Of a stretch of DNA of 64,000 bases, positions 25,098 through 32,340 are shown piece after piece. Made by a program: the position numbers and the translations under genes. The DNA comes from Lepas anatifera (Eukaryota > Arthropoda > Thecostraca > Lepadidae). The stretch lies in contig JAOTON010000324.1 in the NCBI GenBank assembly GCA_034440635.1, positions 1-64,000 of the forward strand, written 5' to 3'. The notes beneath the pieces are model-generated. The model was not told the origin of the DNA. It searched no databases and saw nothing but the letters and a program-made list of their open reading frames with translations. The first letter of the stretch is position 1. Each line of letters opens with the position of its first letter.

Positions 25098-28013
25098 GAC
25101 ACAGCACCTGTGCTGCTGTGTGCTTTGTTCCAGTGCTATAATAAATCAGCAGACGATACATTCCTACCTCTATGACAACTCCGGCACTGATAGACTACAC
25201 TACCGTACATTCAGTCCCGCCGTTCCCTGACACGGACCTGCCACCGTTGTCCCTGCCACGGCAGCCGGTTCAGACTGACCCGGCGCTCTGGAGGAGAGGA
25301 CCCTGACCGGCGACTGTCCCGTGTCGCAGCCTTCTCCTCGCTGGACGGTCCGCCGGAGCCGATGGTGGAGAGACAGACGTTCATCTTCCCTACCCAGATC
25401 GAGGCCATGAGAGAGACCATCACCGAGAAGGGCATCACCACCAAGTTCGTCCTCTGTGAGTAGATCGCAGAGAGAAGTCTGCTATGCGGCAGGCAACTCT
25501 GTTGCTAATCATGATGTTCTGCCGGTAAACGAGTGACCGCTGCTATATTTTTAAAGATGCTGGATGAAGTAAATGAGTATTATATTGTCGTGATGTGGAG
25601 CACTGTTGTACACATTATATCATTCAAAACAAGTAAAAACATCCGCAGTGGTCTAATATTTCCAGCCCGGGTTTTTCAGAAATACCTTAAGGATAAATAT
25701 CAAGAAACAAGCACCATTTTTATTCTTTGTTTGATCTGTTTCTGACATTTAATCCAAACATATAATCCAAGCGACCTGGTGCTATAAGTATCATACGCCT
25801 GTTTTTTACATTATTTTAGGATAAAATGAACATGATGTTGTTTCACATTGTTAATTCTATTAAAATTTATATTGCTGACCTCTCCGGTCGCCTCCACAGT
25901 CACTGTATCATATTGTGAACGCCTTGGCCCGCAGCGAGCTTCGGCCGAGACTAGACACTTGCTATACTCTAGCCTATTATATCCCGTGATGACCCCCGAT
26001 TGTTCCCTTCTAATCCCTGCAGCCTACGTAATCACCTCGTATTGCCCTCTCCTGTTCCCATGTTTCCCCCTTTTTACCTCTTATCATCCCTGCTGACCAC
26101 GTACTGTCCGCTTCTGACCTATTTTGCCTGCTTCTGACTACATATCGCCCCCCGGCCCTCCCGCCCTCTTCTGGGCCTATTGTACCACTCCCTCTTCTTT
26201 GACCTACTATCACCTCAGTTAGACCGCTGCCTCCCCCCGCTGTTATACCCCCCCCTCCCCCGCGGCAGTCGCTCTGGCCTCGGGCAGTGTGGTGGCGCTG
26301 AACAAGGCGCTGATGGACCCGCGGCGCCCGCTGTCGCCCGGCCGCGGCGCCGACGAGGGCCTGCCGCCCTACCAGCCGGAGCTGCCGCTGCCCACCGTCG
26401 CCGTGGTCAACTACAACCAGACGGTGCGCGCAGTCCGCGGACTGGTCACCGCGCCCTCCGGACTGGAGTCCACCTGCCTGGTGCTCGTACACGGACTAGG
26501 TGAGTGCCTGGTGCTCGTACACGGACTAGGTGAGTGCCTGGTGCTCGTACATGGACTAGGTGAGTGCCTGGTGCTCGTACACGGACTAGGTGAGTGCCTG
26601 GTGATCGTACACGGACTAGGTGAGTGCCTGGTGCTCGTACATGGACTAGGTGAGTGCCTGGTGCTCGTACATGGACTAGGTGAGTGCCTGGTGCTCGTAC
26701 ATGGACTAGGTGAGTGCCTGGTGATCGTACACGGACTAGGTGAGTGCCTGGTGATCGTACACGGACTAGGTGAGAGTCTGGTGCTCGTACATGGACTAGG
26801 TGAGTGCCTGGTGCTCGTACACGGACTAGGTGAGTGCCTGGTGCTCGTACACGGACTAGGTGAGTGCCTGGTGCTCGTACATGGACTAGGTGAGTGCCTG
26901 GTGCTCGTACACGGACTAGGTGAGTGCCTGGTGCTCGTACACGGACTAGGTGAGTGCCTGGTGATCGTACACGGAACAGGTGAGGGCCGAGTGCTCTTAC
27001 ACGCGGACTAGGTGAGTGCCTGGTGCTTGTGCATAGAGAGTAGGTGAGTGTCCATTGTTCGTCCACGGACTAGATGAGTTCCCAATTTTCGTCCATGGAC
27101 TAGATGAATGTCCAATATTTGTCCAGTGACGGAACGAGTGTATGACGCCCATGCGCGGACTAAGTGAGCGCCGGGCCCTCCAGGGCGGACTAGGTAAGTG
27201 TCTGGTGCTCGTACATAGTGGCAAGTACCAAATATTCTCATTAAGAACGTATGACTCAAGTGTGGACTTTGGTGGCCACAGTAGTAGTTGGATTCTATTA
27301 TGCCTGGACTGCAGAGGTTATTCGATACAATTCTCACATTGCTGACAGAATAGAGATCAAGAAGTTAGAGGATCCTAGTGACTTACCAAAAAGTTTCTAA
27401 ACAATGTATCAGTACTTTCCAGCCTGGGTAGATGACGTAGATAGCGTTGACCTCTCATTGTCACCGTGTGTTTACTCGACAATGCTAAGGATAATCAAGG
27501 ATGTGGAAAGGGTTTTCAGGGAACACAGGGAAGCCATACCACTGCTGTCGGTTGTTTCCAACAGCGGGACCGTGCCATTGAGGTACTAGCTTGAAAATTT
27601 ATCAATATTGTGCATTGCATTCCTCGGTCTGACGTTTAACCTGAAGAATAGTAGTACACCTCATGAAATGGAACTACTCGGAGGCTCTTCTGCCTTTGAC
27701 CAAACCGAGAAATCCTTTATTAATAGTTTCATGCTGCGAATATGATATGCTGGACATTGAATCAAGAGGCATGCTAAACCCTGCATATTCCTCCATGCTT
27801 GACTAGAACATTAAAAACCCGAAGCTGAAGCATGTTTTCTCTCCCGCCGCAGACTTGTTTCACACACGAATGTTCCCGTCGAACATGTTCGACCAGTTGA
27901 AGGACGATTTCGACTCCTCCTTCATCGTGCTGGTGCTGGTGGGACTCGTCTCTGCGGCCGTGATCTCGCGAAGACTCTCTCAGCGGAGGGCGCTTCTACT
28001 GGCCTGGAAGTAG
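2295..28013 (+). CDS. EMC1: ER membrane protein complex subunit 1, 15 recognised exons
   Basis: EMC1 is the large lumenal beta-propeller subunit of the ER membrane complex, which inserts tail-anchored and multipass proteins into the ER membrane. I recognise it from memory of the family. The N-terminus has a signal peptide followed by [11 protein letters not shown]. Conserved blocks include [84 protein letters not shown] and FDQLKDDFD, ending in one membrane helix and AWK. Coding segments are 2295-2383, 2869-2987, 4409-4586, 4808-4954, 6155-6470, 6816-6999, 7576-7689, 8211-8386, 19968-20234, 23261-23404, 23901-24096, 24824-25022, 25330-25455, 26269-26499 and 27853-28013. They total about 880 codons, against about 990 in human. 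All introns except the exon 3/4 junction have compatible phases. Exons 3 and 12 each contain an apparent +1 frameshift, and one exon between 3 and 4 is not found. Splice sites are otherwise intact, so I infer a working gene with assembly errors rather than a pseudogene. Confidence 0.95.
2869..2987 (+). CDS. EMC1: EMC1 exon 2: first propeller strands
   Basis: The acceptor TTACAG ends at 2868. The exon completes the Trp codon and encodes [11 protein letters not shown]...[17 protein letters not shown], matching the EMC1 block with ATEKNVIAAL. It ends at the donor GTACTG (2988), phase 1. Confidence 0.9.
3252..3850. mobile_element. TTAA-flanked MITE in EMC1 intron 2
   Basis: Seventeen-bp terminal inverted repeats (AGGGAATGTGGCACCTT at 3256-3272; 3830-3846 is its complement with one mismatch) are bounded on both sides by TTAA (3252-3255 and 3847-3850). 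A TTAA target duplication is typical of piggyBac and Kolobok superfamilies. The 591-bp body has no transposase frame, so it would be non-autonomous. A related left end occurs at about 29518-29600. Confidence 0.7.
4085..4408 (+). repeat. Degenerate tandem repeat leading into the EMC1 exon 3 acceptor
   Basis: The motif GTAGCCTCT or a close variant recurs at about 4093, 4163, 4243, 4293 and 4337. It is followed in several copies by GACTGGCTGCTGTGG-like sequence. The first bases of exon 3 (CTCGCTGCTGTGG) look like another copy of the same sub-motif. Spacing varies between 44 and 80 bp, so the array is old or error-affected. It lies wholly in intron 2. Confidence 0.6.
4409..4586 (+). CDS. EMC1: EMC1 exon 3, with apparent +1 frameshift
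   Basis: The acceptor GAGCAG ends at 4408. The first frame reads [26 protein letters not shown], equivalent to the GEILWRHV region of EMC1, but meets a stop just after about 4510. The homologous continuation [19 protein letters not shown] lies one base further on, in the frame of 4475. The shift must fall between about 4480 and 4510. The proposed donor is GTCAGC at 4587, phase 1. It does not match the phase needed by exon 4, so a segment is missing between them. Confidence 0.75.
4808..4954 (+). CDS. EMC1: EMC1 exon 4
   Basis: The acceptor CGCCAG ends at 4807. The exon encodes [22 protein letters not shown]...[16 protein letters not shown], where STPW is the conserved EMC1 motif that precedes the cysteine-containing CGVVDE block. 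The donor is GTTAGT at 4955, phase 2. It joins cleanly to exon 5. The upstream segment of roughly 50-65 residues expected from other EMC1 proteins is not seen in 4587-4807. Confidence 0.8.
5170..5870. other. Homopolymer-rich, probably unreliable sequence in intron 4
   Basis: This block consists of long A, T, G and C runs, including about 55 A near 5405-5458 and about 30 G near 5680-5710, with odd purine-to-pyrimidine alternation and few normal words. It differs abruptly from both flanks. It reads like a poorly polished long-read gap fill, though a genuine low-complexity tract is possible. The glycine- and proline-rich open frames here are not genes. Confidence 0.75.
6155..6470 (+). CDS. EMC1: EMC1 exon 5
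   Basis: The acceptor TTTCAG ends at 6154. The exon encodes [15 protein letters not shown]...[13 protein letters not shown], corresponding to the EMC1 stretch from CGVVDEAVLVC to AVMACRNE, including an equivalent of the LQSL-DLEFG segment. The donor is GTGAGT at 6471, phase 0. It is the longest exon in this gene. Confidence 0.9.
6816..6999 (+). CDS. EMC1: EMC1 exon 6
   Basis: The acceptor CGGCAG ends at 6815. The exon encodes [13 protein letters not shown]...[15 protein letters not shown]. This is a weakly conserved region of EMC1, but phase joins exon 5 (phase 0) and exon 7 (phase 1) exactly. The long acidic and serine-rich loop of vertebrate EMC1 is absent. The donor is GTGAGA at 7000. Confidence 0.85.
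7576..7689 (+). CDS. EMC1: EMC1 exon 7
   Basis: The acceptor CGACAG ends at 7575. The exon encodes [28 protein letters not shown] and more. It matches the EMC1 block with VLWSREESLAEVV and DLPL. The donor is GTAAAG at 7690, phase 1. Confidence 0.9.
7800..7980 (+). repeat. Poly-T followed by CT microsatellite in intron 7
   Basis: A run of roughly 40 T (7815-7854) passes through mixed TC into an almost pure CT repeat (about 7920-7979). It is simple-sequence DNA in the intron before exon 8. Exact length is doubtful in any assembly. Confidence 0.95.
8211..8386 (+). CDS. EMC1: EMC1 exon 8
   Basis: The acceptor CGGCAG ends at 8210. The exon encodes [14 protein letters not shown]...[22 protein letters not shown]. 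The RDxFNLxKMxVxVTAxGK block is one of the most conserved parts of EMC1. The donor is GTGGGT at 8387, phase 0. It opens the longest intron of the gene. Confidence 0.95.
9097..9168 (-). tRNA. tRNA-Glu: tRNA-Glu (anticodon CTC)
   Basis: Read on the minus strand, the acceptor arm TCCCGCA pairs with TGCGGGA, with discriminator A. The A box begins GTCTAGTGGTTAGGAT. The anticodon stem CACGG/CCGTG closes a seven-base loop CTCTCAC, giving anticodon CTC. The B box GGTTCGAATCC lies in a paired T arm. The length is 72 nt without intron or CCA. A T-run for Pol III termination follows directly (the A-run at about 9087-9092 on the plus strand). All stems pair, so this looks like a functional nuclear tRNA gene rather than a SINE head. 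Confidence 0.95.
9555..9800. repeat. Dispersed GGATCCA / CCCCTGAAAT repeat, copy 1
   Basis: The copy carries GGATCCGGACCAAT near its start, repeated 'TTTCAGGGG' words, and 'CCCCTGGATCCACC' near 9781. The same combination of words recurs at 12780-12990, 17355-17450, 46976-47109 and 49028-49270. It appears to be a short non-coding transposon relic. Confidence 0.5.
12780..12990. repeat. Dispersed GGATCCA / CCCCTGAAAT repeat, copy 2
   Basis: It starts GTGGATTCAGGAG and contains GGGCATCCGGACC, then 'GGGTGCCAAATCCCAT', 'ACTCGCATCTTGGG' and 'TTTCAGGG' words in the same order as copy 1. The open frame over it (12775-13242) is a by-product of the repeat and is not called as a gene. Confidence 0.5.
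13840..14158 (-). mobile_element. tRNA-derived SINE, full-length copy
   Basis: On the minus strand the head reads GGTAGCTCAGTTCGTAGAAC (A box) followed by GGATCGATTCC (B box), the layout of a tRNA-derived SINE promoter. A body of about 200 bp follows, shared with the copies at 58640-58955 and 31050-31244. Characteristic words, given on the plus strand, are TTTTGGAGTCGGAG, CCCGCTCAGGTCA and CACCAGTCAGTT. Copies differ at many sites, so the family is not very young. Confidence 0.75.
16084..16563 (-). CDS. Intronless four-pass membrane protein, antisense in EMC1 intron 8
   Basis: The frame encodes 159 residues with no introns. The start ATG (complement of 16561-16563) has A at -3. Four hydrophobic segments lie at about 14-38, 52-73, 79-110 and 119-141. 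A cysteine cluster RCCC sits at residues 5-8, before the first helix. Basic residues (RR at 42-43, and R/K in the tail) flank the helices. Codon use is strongly GC3-biased, like the EMC1 exons, and the frame stays open in a region where other frames encode only low-complexity Q/S/H-rich products. The topology and Cys-rich N-terminus recall small four-pass proteins of arthropods of the tetraspan or LAPTM kind, but I cannot assign a family. It could also be the single coding exon of a gene with untranslated exons. Confidence 0.6.
   Translation of the reverse strand: MSSTRCCCFTLHQGSLVASMILALLYGLASLAVLVDLCLSVRRDGPAVVGCEAATLSVLLLQLAAAVLLGRAVHSDRQQLLLVWLVWHAVWWLLGAMLTVSAVTAGALLLADPAAPAVGGTLMVLLFAVLAYTWSVVLRLYMSVSRKEGFSAQQQVAPA
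17355..17450. repeat. Dispersed GGATCCA / CCCCTGAAAT repeat, copy 3
   Basis: It begins GCGGATCCAGGTGG and contains 'GGGGGTCCCTGAAATGG', words shared with the other copies of this repeat. No coding content is seen. Confidence 0.45.
17762..17957 (+). CDS. Possible unassigned terminal exon in EMC1 intron 8
   Basis: After a pyrimidine-containing stretch and GTCCCAG, an open frame of about 65 codons with high G/C at third positions runs to a TGA at 17956-17958 ([20 protein letters not shown] near the start, ending [10 protein letters not shown]). It does not resemble EMC1 and cannot be spliced into it, because EMC1 exons 8 and 9 join directly in homologues. I do not recognise the protein. It may be a last exon of a nested gene or chance. 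Confidence 0.2.
19372..19967 (+). repeat. Acceptor-like 19-bp minisatellite ending at the exon 9 splice acceptor
   Basis: About 30 tandem copies of a 19-bp unit, typically CTGACTTCAGTGTCGCCCT, run without a break into exon 9. Each unit contains a branch-point-like CTGAC and a pyrimidine-TTCAG acceptor-like end. The real acceptor (GCCGCCCTCTGCCGGCAG) aligns as the last, diverged unit. Copies at 19450-19620 are more degenerate than those at 19670-19950, so homogenisation is strongest near the exon. Confidence 0.9.
19968..20234 (+). CDS. EMC1: EMC1 exon 9
   Basis: The exon encodes [20 protein letters not shown]...[14 protein letters not shown]...VTFNPITGG...DSTHLK. It matches the EMC1 stretch LFGIESSSGTILW...TAHFPHPPQ...FNPI, and follows directly on the exon 8 block VTAAGK, in phase 0. 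The donor is GTGAGT at 20235. Confidence 0.95.
20235..23260 (+). other. EMC1 intron 9
   Basis: This is a 3.0-kb intron from GTGAGT to TTTCAG. Apart from the degenerate tandem repeat listed at 20640-20905, I see no exon-like or RNA gene sequence. The open frames here have no family resemblance. Confidence 0.75.
20640..20905. repeat. Degenerate tandem repeat in intron 9
   Basis: Words such as GAACTGAAC, GAAGGAAACCTT and GAACTGCTAG recur every 50-60 bp. The copies are poorly conserved. On the minus strand the frame yields fragments like CGKRFANSS that faintly recall C2H2 zinc-finger linkers, but no cysteine-histidine pairs are kept. Confidence 0.45.
23261..23404 (+). CDS. EMC1: EMC1 exon 10
   Basis: The acceptor TTTCAG ends at 23260. 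The exon encodes [20 protein letters not shown]...[22 protein letters not shown]. It matches the EMC1 stretch with VLLLIDDEYKVTAFPAT and IFFYLVDAEQGRL. The donor is GTGGGA at 23405, phase 0. Confidence 0.95.
23901..24096 (+). CDS. EMC1: EMC1 exon 11
   Basis: The acceptor TCCCAG ends at 23900. The exon encodes [20 protein letters not shown]...[37 protein letters not shown], including the near-invariant VHSQGRV and DRSVLYK motifs. It ends one base into a codon at GTGAGT (24097). Its last 20 or so bases form the first unit of the following minisatellite. Confidence 0.95.
24076..24615 (+). repeat. Donor-junction minisatellite after exon 11
   Basis: The unit is 32 bp, with a 28-bp variant lacking part of the middle. 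It starts at the exon 11 donor GTGAGTGAGG and ends CCGTCCACAAAC, the last bases of exon 11. I count 17 copies of ACAAAC followed by GTGAGT, from 24097 to about 24590, then a decayed copy with ACAAACTTAG. Each copy therefore recreates a strong 5' splice site with its exonic context. Since 32 and 28 are not multiples of 3, later donors would mostly shift the frame. Confidence 0.95.
24724..24823 (+). repeat. 49-bp duplication ending at the exon 12 acceptor
   Basis: The unit GACCCATGCTGTGTGC...ATCTGTGTTCTGTG occurs at 24724-24772 and again at 24773-24823. The second copy ends GTGCAG, the real exon 12 acceptor. The first ends GTGGGA, which has no AG, so the acceptor exists only in the downstream copy. 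Confidence 0.85.
24824..25022 (+). CDS. EMC1: EMC1 exon 12, with apparent +1 frameshift
   Basis: The exon first reads [24 protein letters not shown] in the frame set by exon 11. It then continues homologously one base further on as [38 protein letters not shown]. Both parts match consecutive EMC1 sequence (FLIDGVTGRIIHS, then VHSENWVVY). The switch lies at about 24895-24908, around the bases GTCCCTTGTC, and one extra base there would explain it. The donor is GTGAGT at 25023, phase 1. Confidence 0.85.
25035..25096 (+). repeat. CT microsatellite after exon 12
   Basis: An almost pure CT repeat begins 12 bp after the exon 12 donor. It is simple-sequence DNA whose length is probably variable. Confidence 0.95.
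25330..25455 (+). CDS. EMC1: EMC1 exon 13
   Basis: The acceptor TCGCAG ends at 25329. The exon encodes [42 protein letters not shown]. It matches the EMC1 stretch FSSLDRP...[22 protein letters not shown]. The donor is GTGAGT at 25456, phase 1. Confidence 0.95.
26269..26499 (+). CDS. EMC1: EMC1 exon 14
   Basis: The acceptor CGGCAG ends at 26268. The exon encodes [21 protein letters not shown]...[10 protein letters not shown]...[20 protein letters not shown]. It contains the conserved ALxDPRRP, INYNQTV and [12 protein letters not shown] blocks. The first donor is CTAG|GTGAGT at 26500, phase 1. Homologues continue with the short DxxxTRxxPSxxFD segment supplied by exon 15, so the first donor gives the standard protein. 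Confidence 0.95.
26473..26999 (+). repeat. In-frame 30-bp donor-junction minisatellite after exon 14
   Basis: The unit is 30 bp: GTGAGTGCCTGGTGCTCGTA followed by CACGGACTAG. It consists of the intron 14 donor plus a copy of the last bases of exon 14. Donors recur at 26500 and every 30 bp to 26980 (17 sites). Variants are CAC/CAT and CTC/ATC, and the last copy has AACAG for ACTAG. The EMC1 reading frame stays open through the whole array to a stop at 27009-27011, each unit encoding [10 protein letters not shown]. Decayed copies continue to about 27200. Confidence 0.95.
27200..27852 (+). other. Remainder of EMC1 intron 14
   Basis: Non-repetitive intron sequence follows the minisatellite and ends at the acceptor CCGCAG (27852). 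I see no exon, RNA gene or transposon end in it. Confidence 0.75.
27853..28013 (+). CDS. EMC1: EMC1 exon 15: membrane anchor and stop
   Basis: The exon encodes [23 protein letters not shown], then a hydrophobic helix [15 protein letters not shown], a basic [15 protein letters not shown] tail and TAG at 28011-28013. The PSxxFDxLKDDFD block, single transmembrane helix and cytosolic basic tail ending AW(K/R) are the normal C-terminus of EMC1. Confidence 0.95.
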
Positions 28014-28501
28014 ACACTAGACGCGGTAGTGCAGAGTCGTAGCTGGTAGTGTCGGTGAGGTGGTGATACGCGGGCATGGGTGGAGATGGATGGTGGGTTA
28101 TCTCTGTGGTTCGGTTTCGTGCAATGACTGATGGTGATTCTACGGTCTGGGAGCGAAGGTACTTGCTCGTATGGAGACAGATCCACGTCCACTGACCAAT
28201 GTTGAAGAGACGATGCTAGTGACTGTCTCGGTCAGTGGTAGATTTGAGGGATGTTGTCCTTTGGAGAGTGGTCGGAGTGAGGTGTTTGTGGGGTCAGATC
28301 TATGGACTCGACAGTACGTACTGTGATTGTGATGGTCATGCCTCGCAGTTTCTAAGATTGATAGATGGAAGACAAAGGAGCTGTTGCAAGACCGGAGACG
28401 ATTATTGCAAGCTGTGAACTGCAGAGTTTGCAGTGAAGGTAACGTGAATGAGTCCAACGTTGACAAAAGCAGACCAGGCTCGGGCATATGTTAACATTAA
28501 A
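28014..28501 (+). other. Probable EMC1 3' UTR with ATTAAA signal
   Basis: No AATAAA is seen directly after the stop codon. The first reasonable polyadenylation hexamer is ATTAAA at 28496-28501, giving a 3' UTR of just under 500 nt. Its true end cannot be set from sequence alone. Confidence 0.35.
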
Positions 28502-29517
28502 GTGGTCCTGACACCCTTTCTGTGACACTTGCTCCCGGTCGGCTACGGGCTATGTACTTTTCCCCTCCTATCGTTCAGGGCAATTGCCAACGGTGAGGAT
28601 TGTGGAGACACAACGTTCTTGAGGCTGTTCAATATCGAGTGTGGAGCTTTTTACGTTCAGCGTGCGTAGTTTCTAGGAAGCTGATGCGACGCCGCACACT
28701 TCAGATAATCAACCGATAGTGTCGTGCGCAAAAAGAGGGTTCTCGGATACTCGGACGCGATCCTGCTGGTGCCTGAAGCGTCATTTGACTCGATTCTGTC
28801 CTACCTGAAGCGCCATTTAGCCTCAGGCAAATACTGGGAGCCTTAGTCGAAGTCGGTTTTATCCTGATTGTCTGTACCCCAATCGGGGTAGAATATAACG
28901 CAATGCTAGTTTTGGCTCACTTGACAACTATCGGGTCCGGTAACCTTACCTGCGCAACTGGCATCTCGAGATTACAGAAAGCGAAGTTACATGTGTCGTT
29001 GTCTCGTAACATCACCTCGCATAATCCCAAGTAAAAGTTCCTCACAAAATGTGAAGACCCGGTAGCAGACAATCTCGGCCGCACCTGCACCACTGCTACT
29101 GCTGTTTCCATTCCGGGAAATGTGGGGCATGTTCTCGCCGCCTTGTCTCTAGTTAGTCAGGTATTATCCCGGAGGCTGCAGTATTGCGGGCGTTGAGGTG
29201 AGCTCGTGGACAGCTGTTTCACTCATTCTGTCCCCCCCGCTTGGCGGCGCCACCGGCGAAGGCGACCGTTCGGTCCGCGCGGATATCGCCCCCTGCCGGG
29301 CGGACTGTCTACGTGAACTCTCGACTGTGGCCGGCCATAAGAGCGAGCAGCGCACTTTGAGGCACTGAAGACTCGCACTAACGCCAGATTCTGACCCCCC
29401 ATCCACCCTTCAATCGTTTGGTAGGCTTGCCGTCTCACCTCGCAAGATTGTTTCTGTCTTTTGTATGTCGCCGAAGTTTAAATTTCAGGATGGCTTTGCT
29501 CAGGGTCCGTTCACGAA

Positions 29518-29600
29518 ATGCAGGGAATGTGGCACAATAGTGTTTCAGCTTAGATAGCCATGTGATAGAGCATACCAAAACCCCTCAACTTGGTATTTCA
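29518..29600 (+). mobile_element. Partial relative of the intron 2 TTAA element
   Basis: GGGAATGTGGCAC is followed by a run similar to the left end of the element at 3256, including 'TTAGATAGCCATGTGATAGAGCAT' equivalents (split by differences). No matching right end is found nearby, so this looks like a truncated copy. Confidence 0.5.
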
Positions 29601-31049
29601 TTGATACCAGAACCCGCCGTTTACAGTGAAACAGCTTGTGTTGAATGCGGCCCCACACCGTCCCTGCGCGGGTCTCTTGACACCCTTGGACCGCCACCGC
29701 CATTCTAAAGGCCTAGATTGAGCGGGGCTTAGTGTCCATGCTCCTTCAGAAGTACGCCCACGAAGTACTGTTGCTCCTATAAAGGTGAACTTTGAGAGAA
29801 AGAAACAGGATACCAGGAACAGTGCGATATGCTCTACGACGCTGATCGCTTAGTTCGAAGCCCAAGGGTGATCAACGGTCTTGGAAAGAGTCAGAAACGG
29901 CAATGGCTTGAGTATGGAGACTATGTTTCGCAGACGTCTTCAAGGCTGTTGAAACAGGGGTGGGAGTGGGGCTAGCACCCCCTCCAATCTTTGGACATCA
30001 GACGGTCAATTTTCTTAAAGCTCAGCATTTTTCATGATCGGGGCCGTCCCTCCCCCTTAATGCCGCCCCATTCAGCACTGGCAGCGTATTGGGGAGCGCG
30101 TTGAATTGTAGGCAAAGGCGCCTTTTTACGTGGTTTAAATGGCCAAAGTGCCTTCTCTCCAAAGTCGCATATGTATTACCTATTAAGAAACATAGTTCCA
30201 ACGCCCTTATTACATAGTTCCAACCTTAAACATAGTTCCAACCAACTTAGTTCTTACACTAAGCTTCCGCTAATCGATTTCGGAGTGCTGAGGCGGGGAG
30301 CATTGTTATACTTTGATAGGATGTTTAATGGCCTGCTTCCTGGAATCTTGGATGCAAAATGGATCTCATACTCTGGAATAATATTCGAGGTCTTGCTACA
30401 CTATGACCACGAATTTGTGGTTTTGCCTATCGGTTACCTACCTAATTCTGATCAAGGGCTGTTTCCGAGAATATATAATCCCAGTGCATTTTATTAATTT
30501 CTCGTCCAGGATTTGAGGAGGCAGGCAATTAAACATCCTGTCAACTTAAGCTTCCGCTACTTCGCTACTTTGTTGACTGCTTTCGAAACTAAGAGGAGAT
30601 TTGGGTGTCATTTTCACCAGAAGTGGAACCACCGCAACTTTTGTTACAGCCCAGCGTTTGCGCCTGCTATAGACTTGGTGACTTGATTTTTGTGTGTGGC
30701 GCATTGACAGAATTGTACATCAGGCATCAATCGGTGTGCGTGGGGCGTGTTATCGTGGTATTATTTATCGAGACCGGGTGGCTTGCTGCCGTTTTGAGTG
30801 TGTGTCCTCTTGTTGAATTTGTTTCGTACCAGTGTGAACGTGAACATTAAGCCCAATATACCAGTATGTGTTCAATCTGTAGGCCGTTTTTTACGAAGCG
30901 TTTCTGAAAGTGGGAACGTGCGATATTGTTTGAAATTCAAGAGCAAACGCATTTATTCAGCACTTGAGCAGCACGACGTCGAAATGTGTTCGAGTCTATT
31001 GTCTTACTGGGGCGGCTGCAGTCTTTCTTCAGTCATTATGGGACATGTC

Positions 31050-31244
31050 TTTGAGGCTCTGGCCCTACCATGCAAACGAGCAATTCCCGCAATGGGTGAT
31101 TTTCTTGGTCGGCAAAGTTTAGTTTTCCACAAAGCTCAGGGACGGCCGCCCCGCTCAGGTCACCCTGAGCGGAGCCCAGGTCACCAGTCAGTTTCCAGCC
31201 GACCTACGTCGGTTAAAGATAGAGCGCCGGGACGTCTCAGGCAG
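31050..31244 (-). mobile_element. SINE body fragment without tRNA head
   Basis: It shares GGCCCTACCAT, CCGCCCCGCTCAGGTCACCCT, CACCAGTCAGTT and GCCGACCTACGTCGG with the full copy at 58640-58955. It stops at CGTCTCAGG, before the B-box and A-box head, so it lacks the Pol III promoter. A short internal duplication (GAGCGGAGCCCAGGTCACC) is present. Confidence 0.7.
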
Positions 31245-32254
31245 GGCATTTTTAAGGAAAAGTCAGTGGGGGGCATTCTTTGTGCTGGCCGTTATAGTGT
31301 CTTCAGGGATGAATACCCCATTTTGAGGGGTTTTAATACAACTTAGAAGTGTTAGTGTTAATAAAATGTTTCTCAATTTTTGTGTTATTCCAGATTATAC
31401 ATGCTGCCCAGGGTTTCCATTTTTCGGTGGAAAAGGTCAAACCGAGTTAGAAGAAGGGCCAAGAGGGGCAAAATTTCATTTTCACTAAAATAGCCAAATA
31501 AATACCATAAAAGCCACATTTGATGCTAAAACAACCCCTAACGGTAGTCATAAGCCCGTAGAAAAAGCGACTTGTATCACTGTTTAAAATTGATTGTTGA
31601 AAATTTGATATTGACTTGACCCAATACTTTTTAGCACCACTCATTTGATACTGAGCCAGGGTACTCTTCCAATCCCGCGTGATCATCAAATGATTTTATC
31701 CTCATAACCAGATCATTTGTTAGCATCATTAATCATCTTGACGGCACCACTCCCCGCTAATATTTATGCTTTTCTTTTTTAGCTATTCATTTTTTTCTTG
31801 AACAGTGGCGCTCTATGATTTCGGTAAGTGGGTGGAGAGCGGAGCCTCAGAGGGCGCACTTTGCCATCACCTTTCACCCAAAGGCGCCTATAGTATCCCA
31901 TCCTTTGAGTCCGGTTTTCGGTGGCCATCATTTTTGTGGATGGTGTTTTTAACAAAGTTCTGTCCTCCCTTCCGCCACCAAACCAGTTTTGTGCTGCTGT
32001 GCTTTTTTTCGGTGTCAGAATATCGTATTCCAGAGCGGAAGAGGTCAAAATAAGCCATATTTATGCAAGGGAAAAAACAGAAATAGCTTAGTTGCCACCA
32101 GCTAGAAAAAGGGGCAAAAAGGCCAGATTCCATGAAAGGGCCAACCGAAAAATCGCGGGGTCAAACACGACAAAAGGCCCAATTCGAGGAATTTGGCTGC
32201 GACATGGCCGGCCTGGCAGCCATGACGCTGCTCAATAATAATAATTATTGTTGG

Positions 32255-32340
32255 GGGGTTTAACGACACCTCAACTGCAAGGGTCATACGGTGTCGCCAA
32301 CTCTCACCCGTTGGAGGGATTTTGGCGTGACGCTGATGCA
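32255..32340. repeat. GGTTTAACGACACCTCAACT repeat
   Basis: The words GTTTAACGACACCTCAACT and GGTCATACGGTGTCGCCA, then a B-box-unrelated tail, look like a conserved repeat module. A related GGTCATATGGCGTCACCAGCT occurs at about 32582-32602. I cannot name the family. Confidence 0.35.

Noticed and set aside
26446..27066. 206-residue minus-strand frame of [10 protein letters not shown] repeats
   Set aside because: It is the reverse of the exon 14 array. A 30-bp unit without a stop is open in any length by construction.
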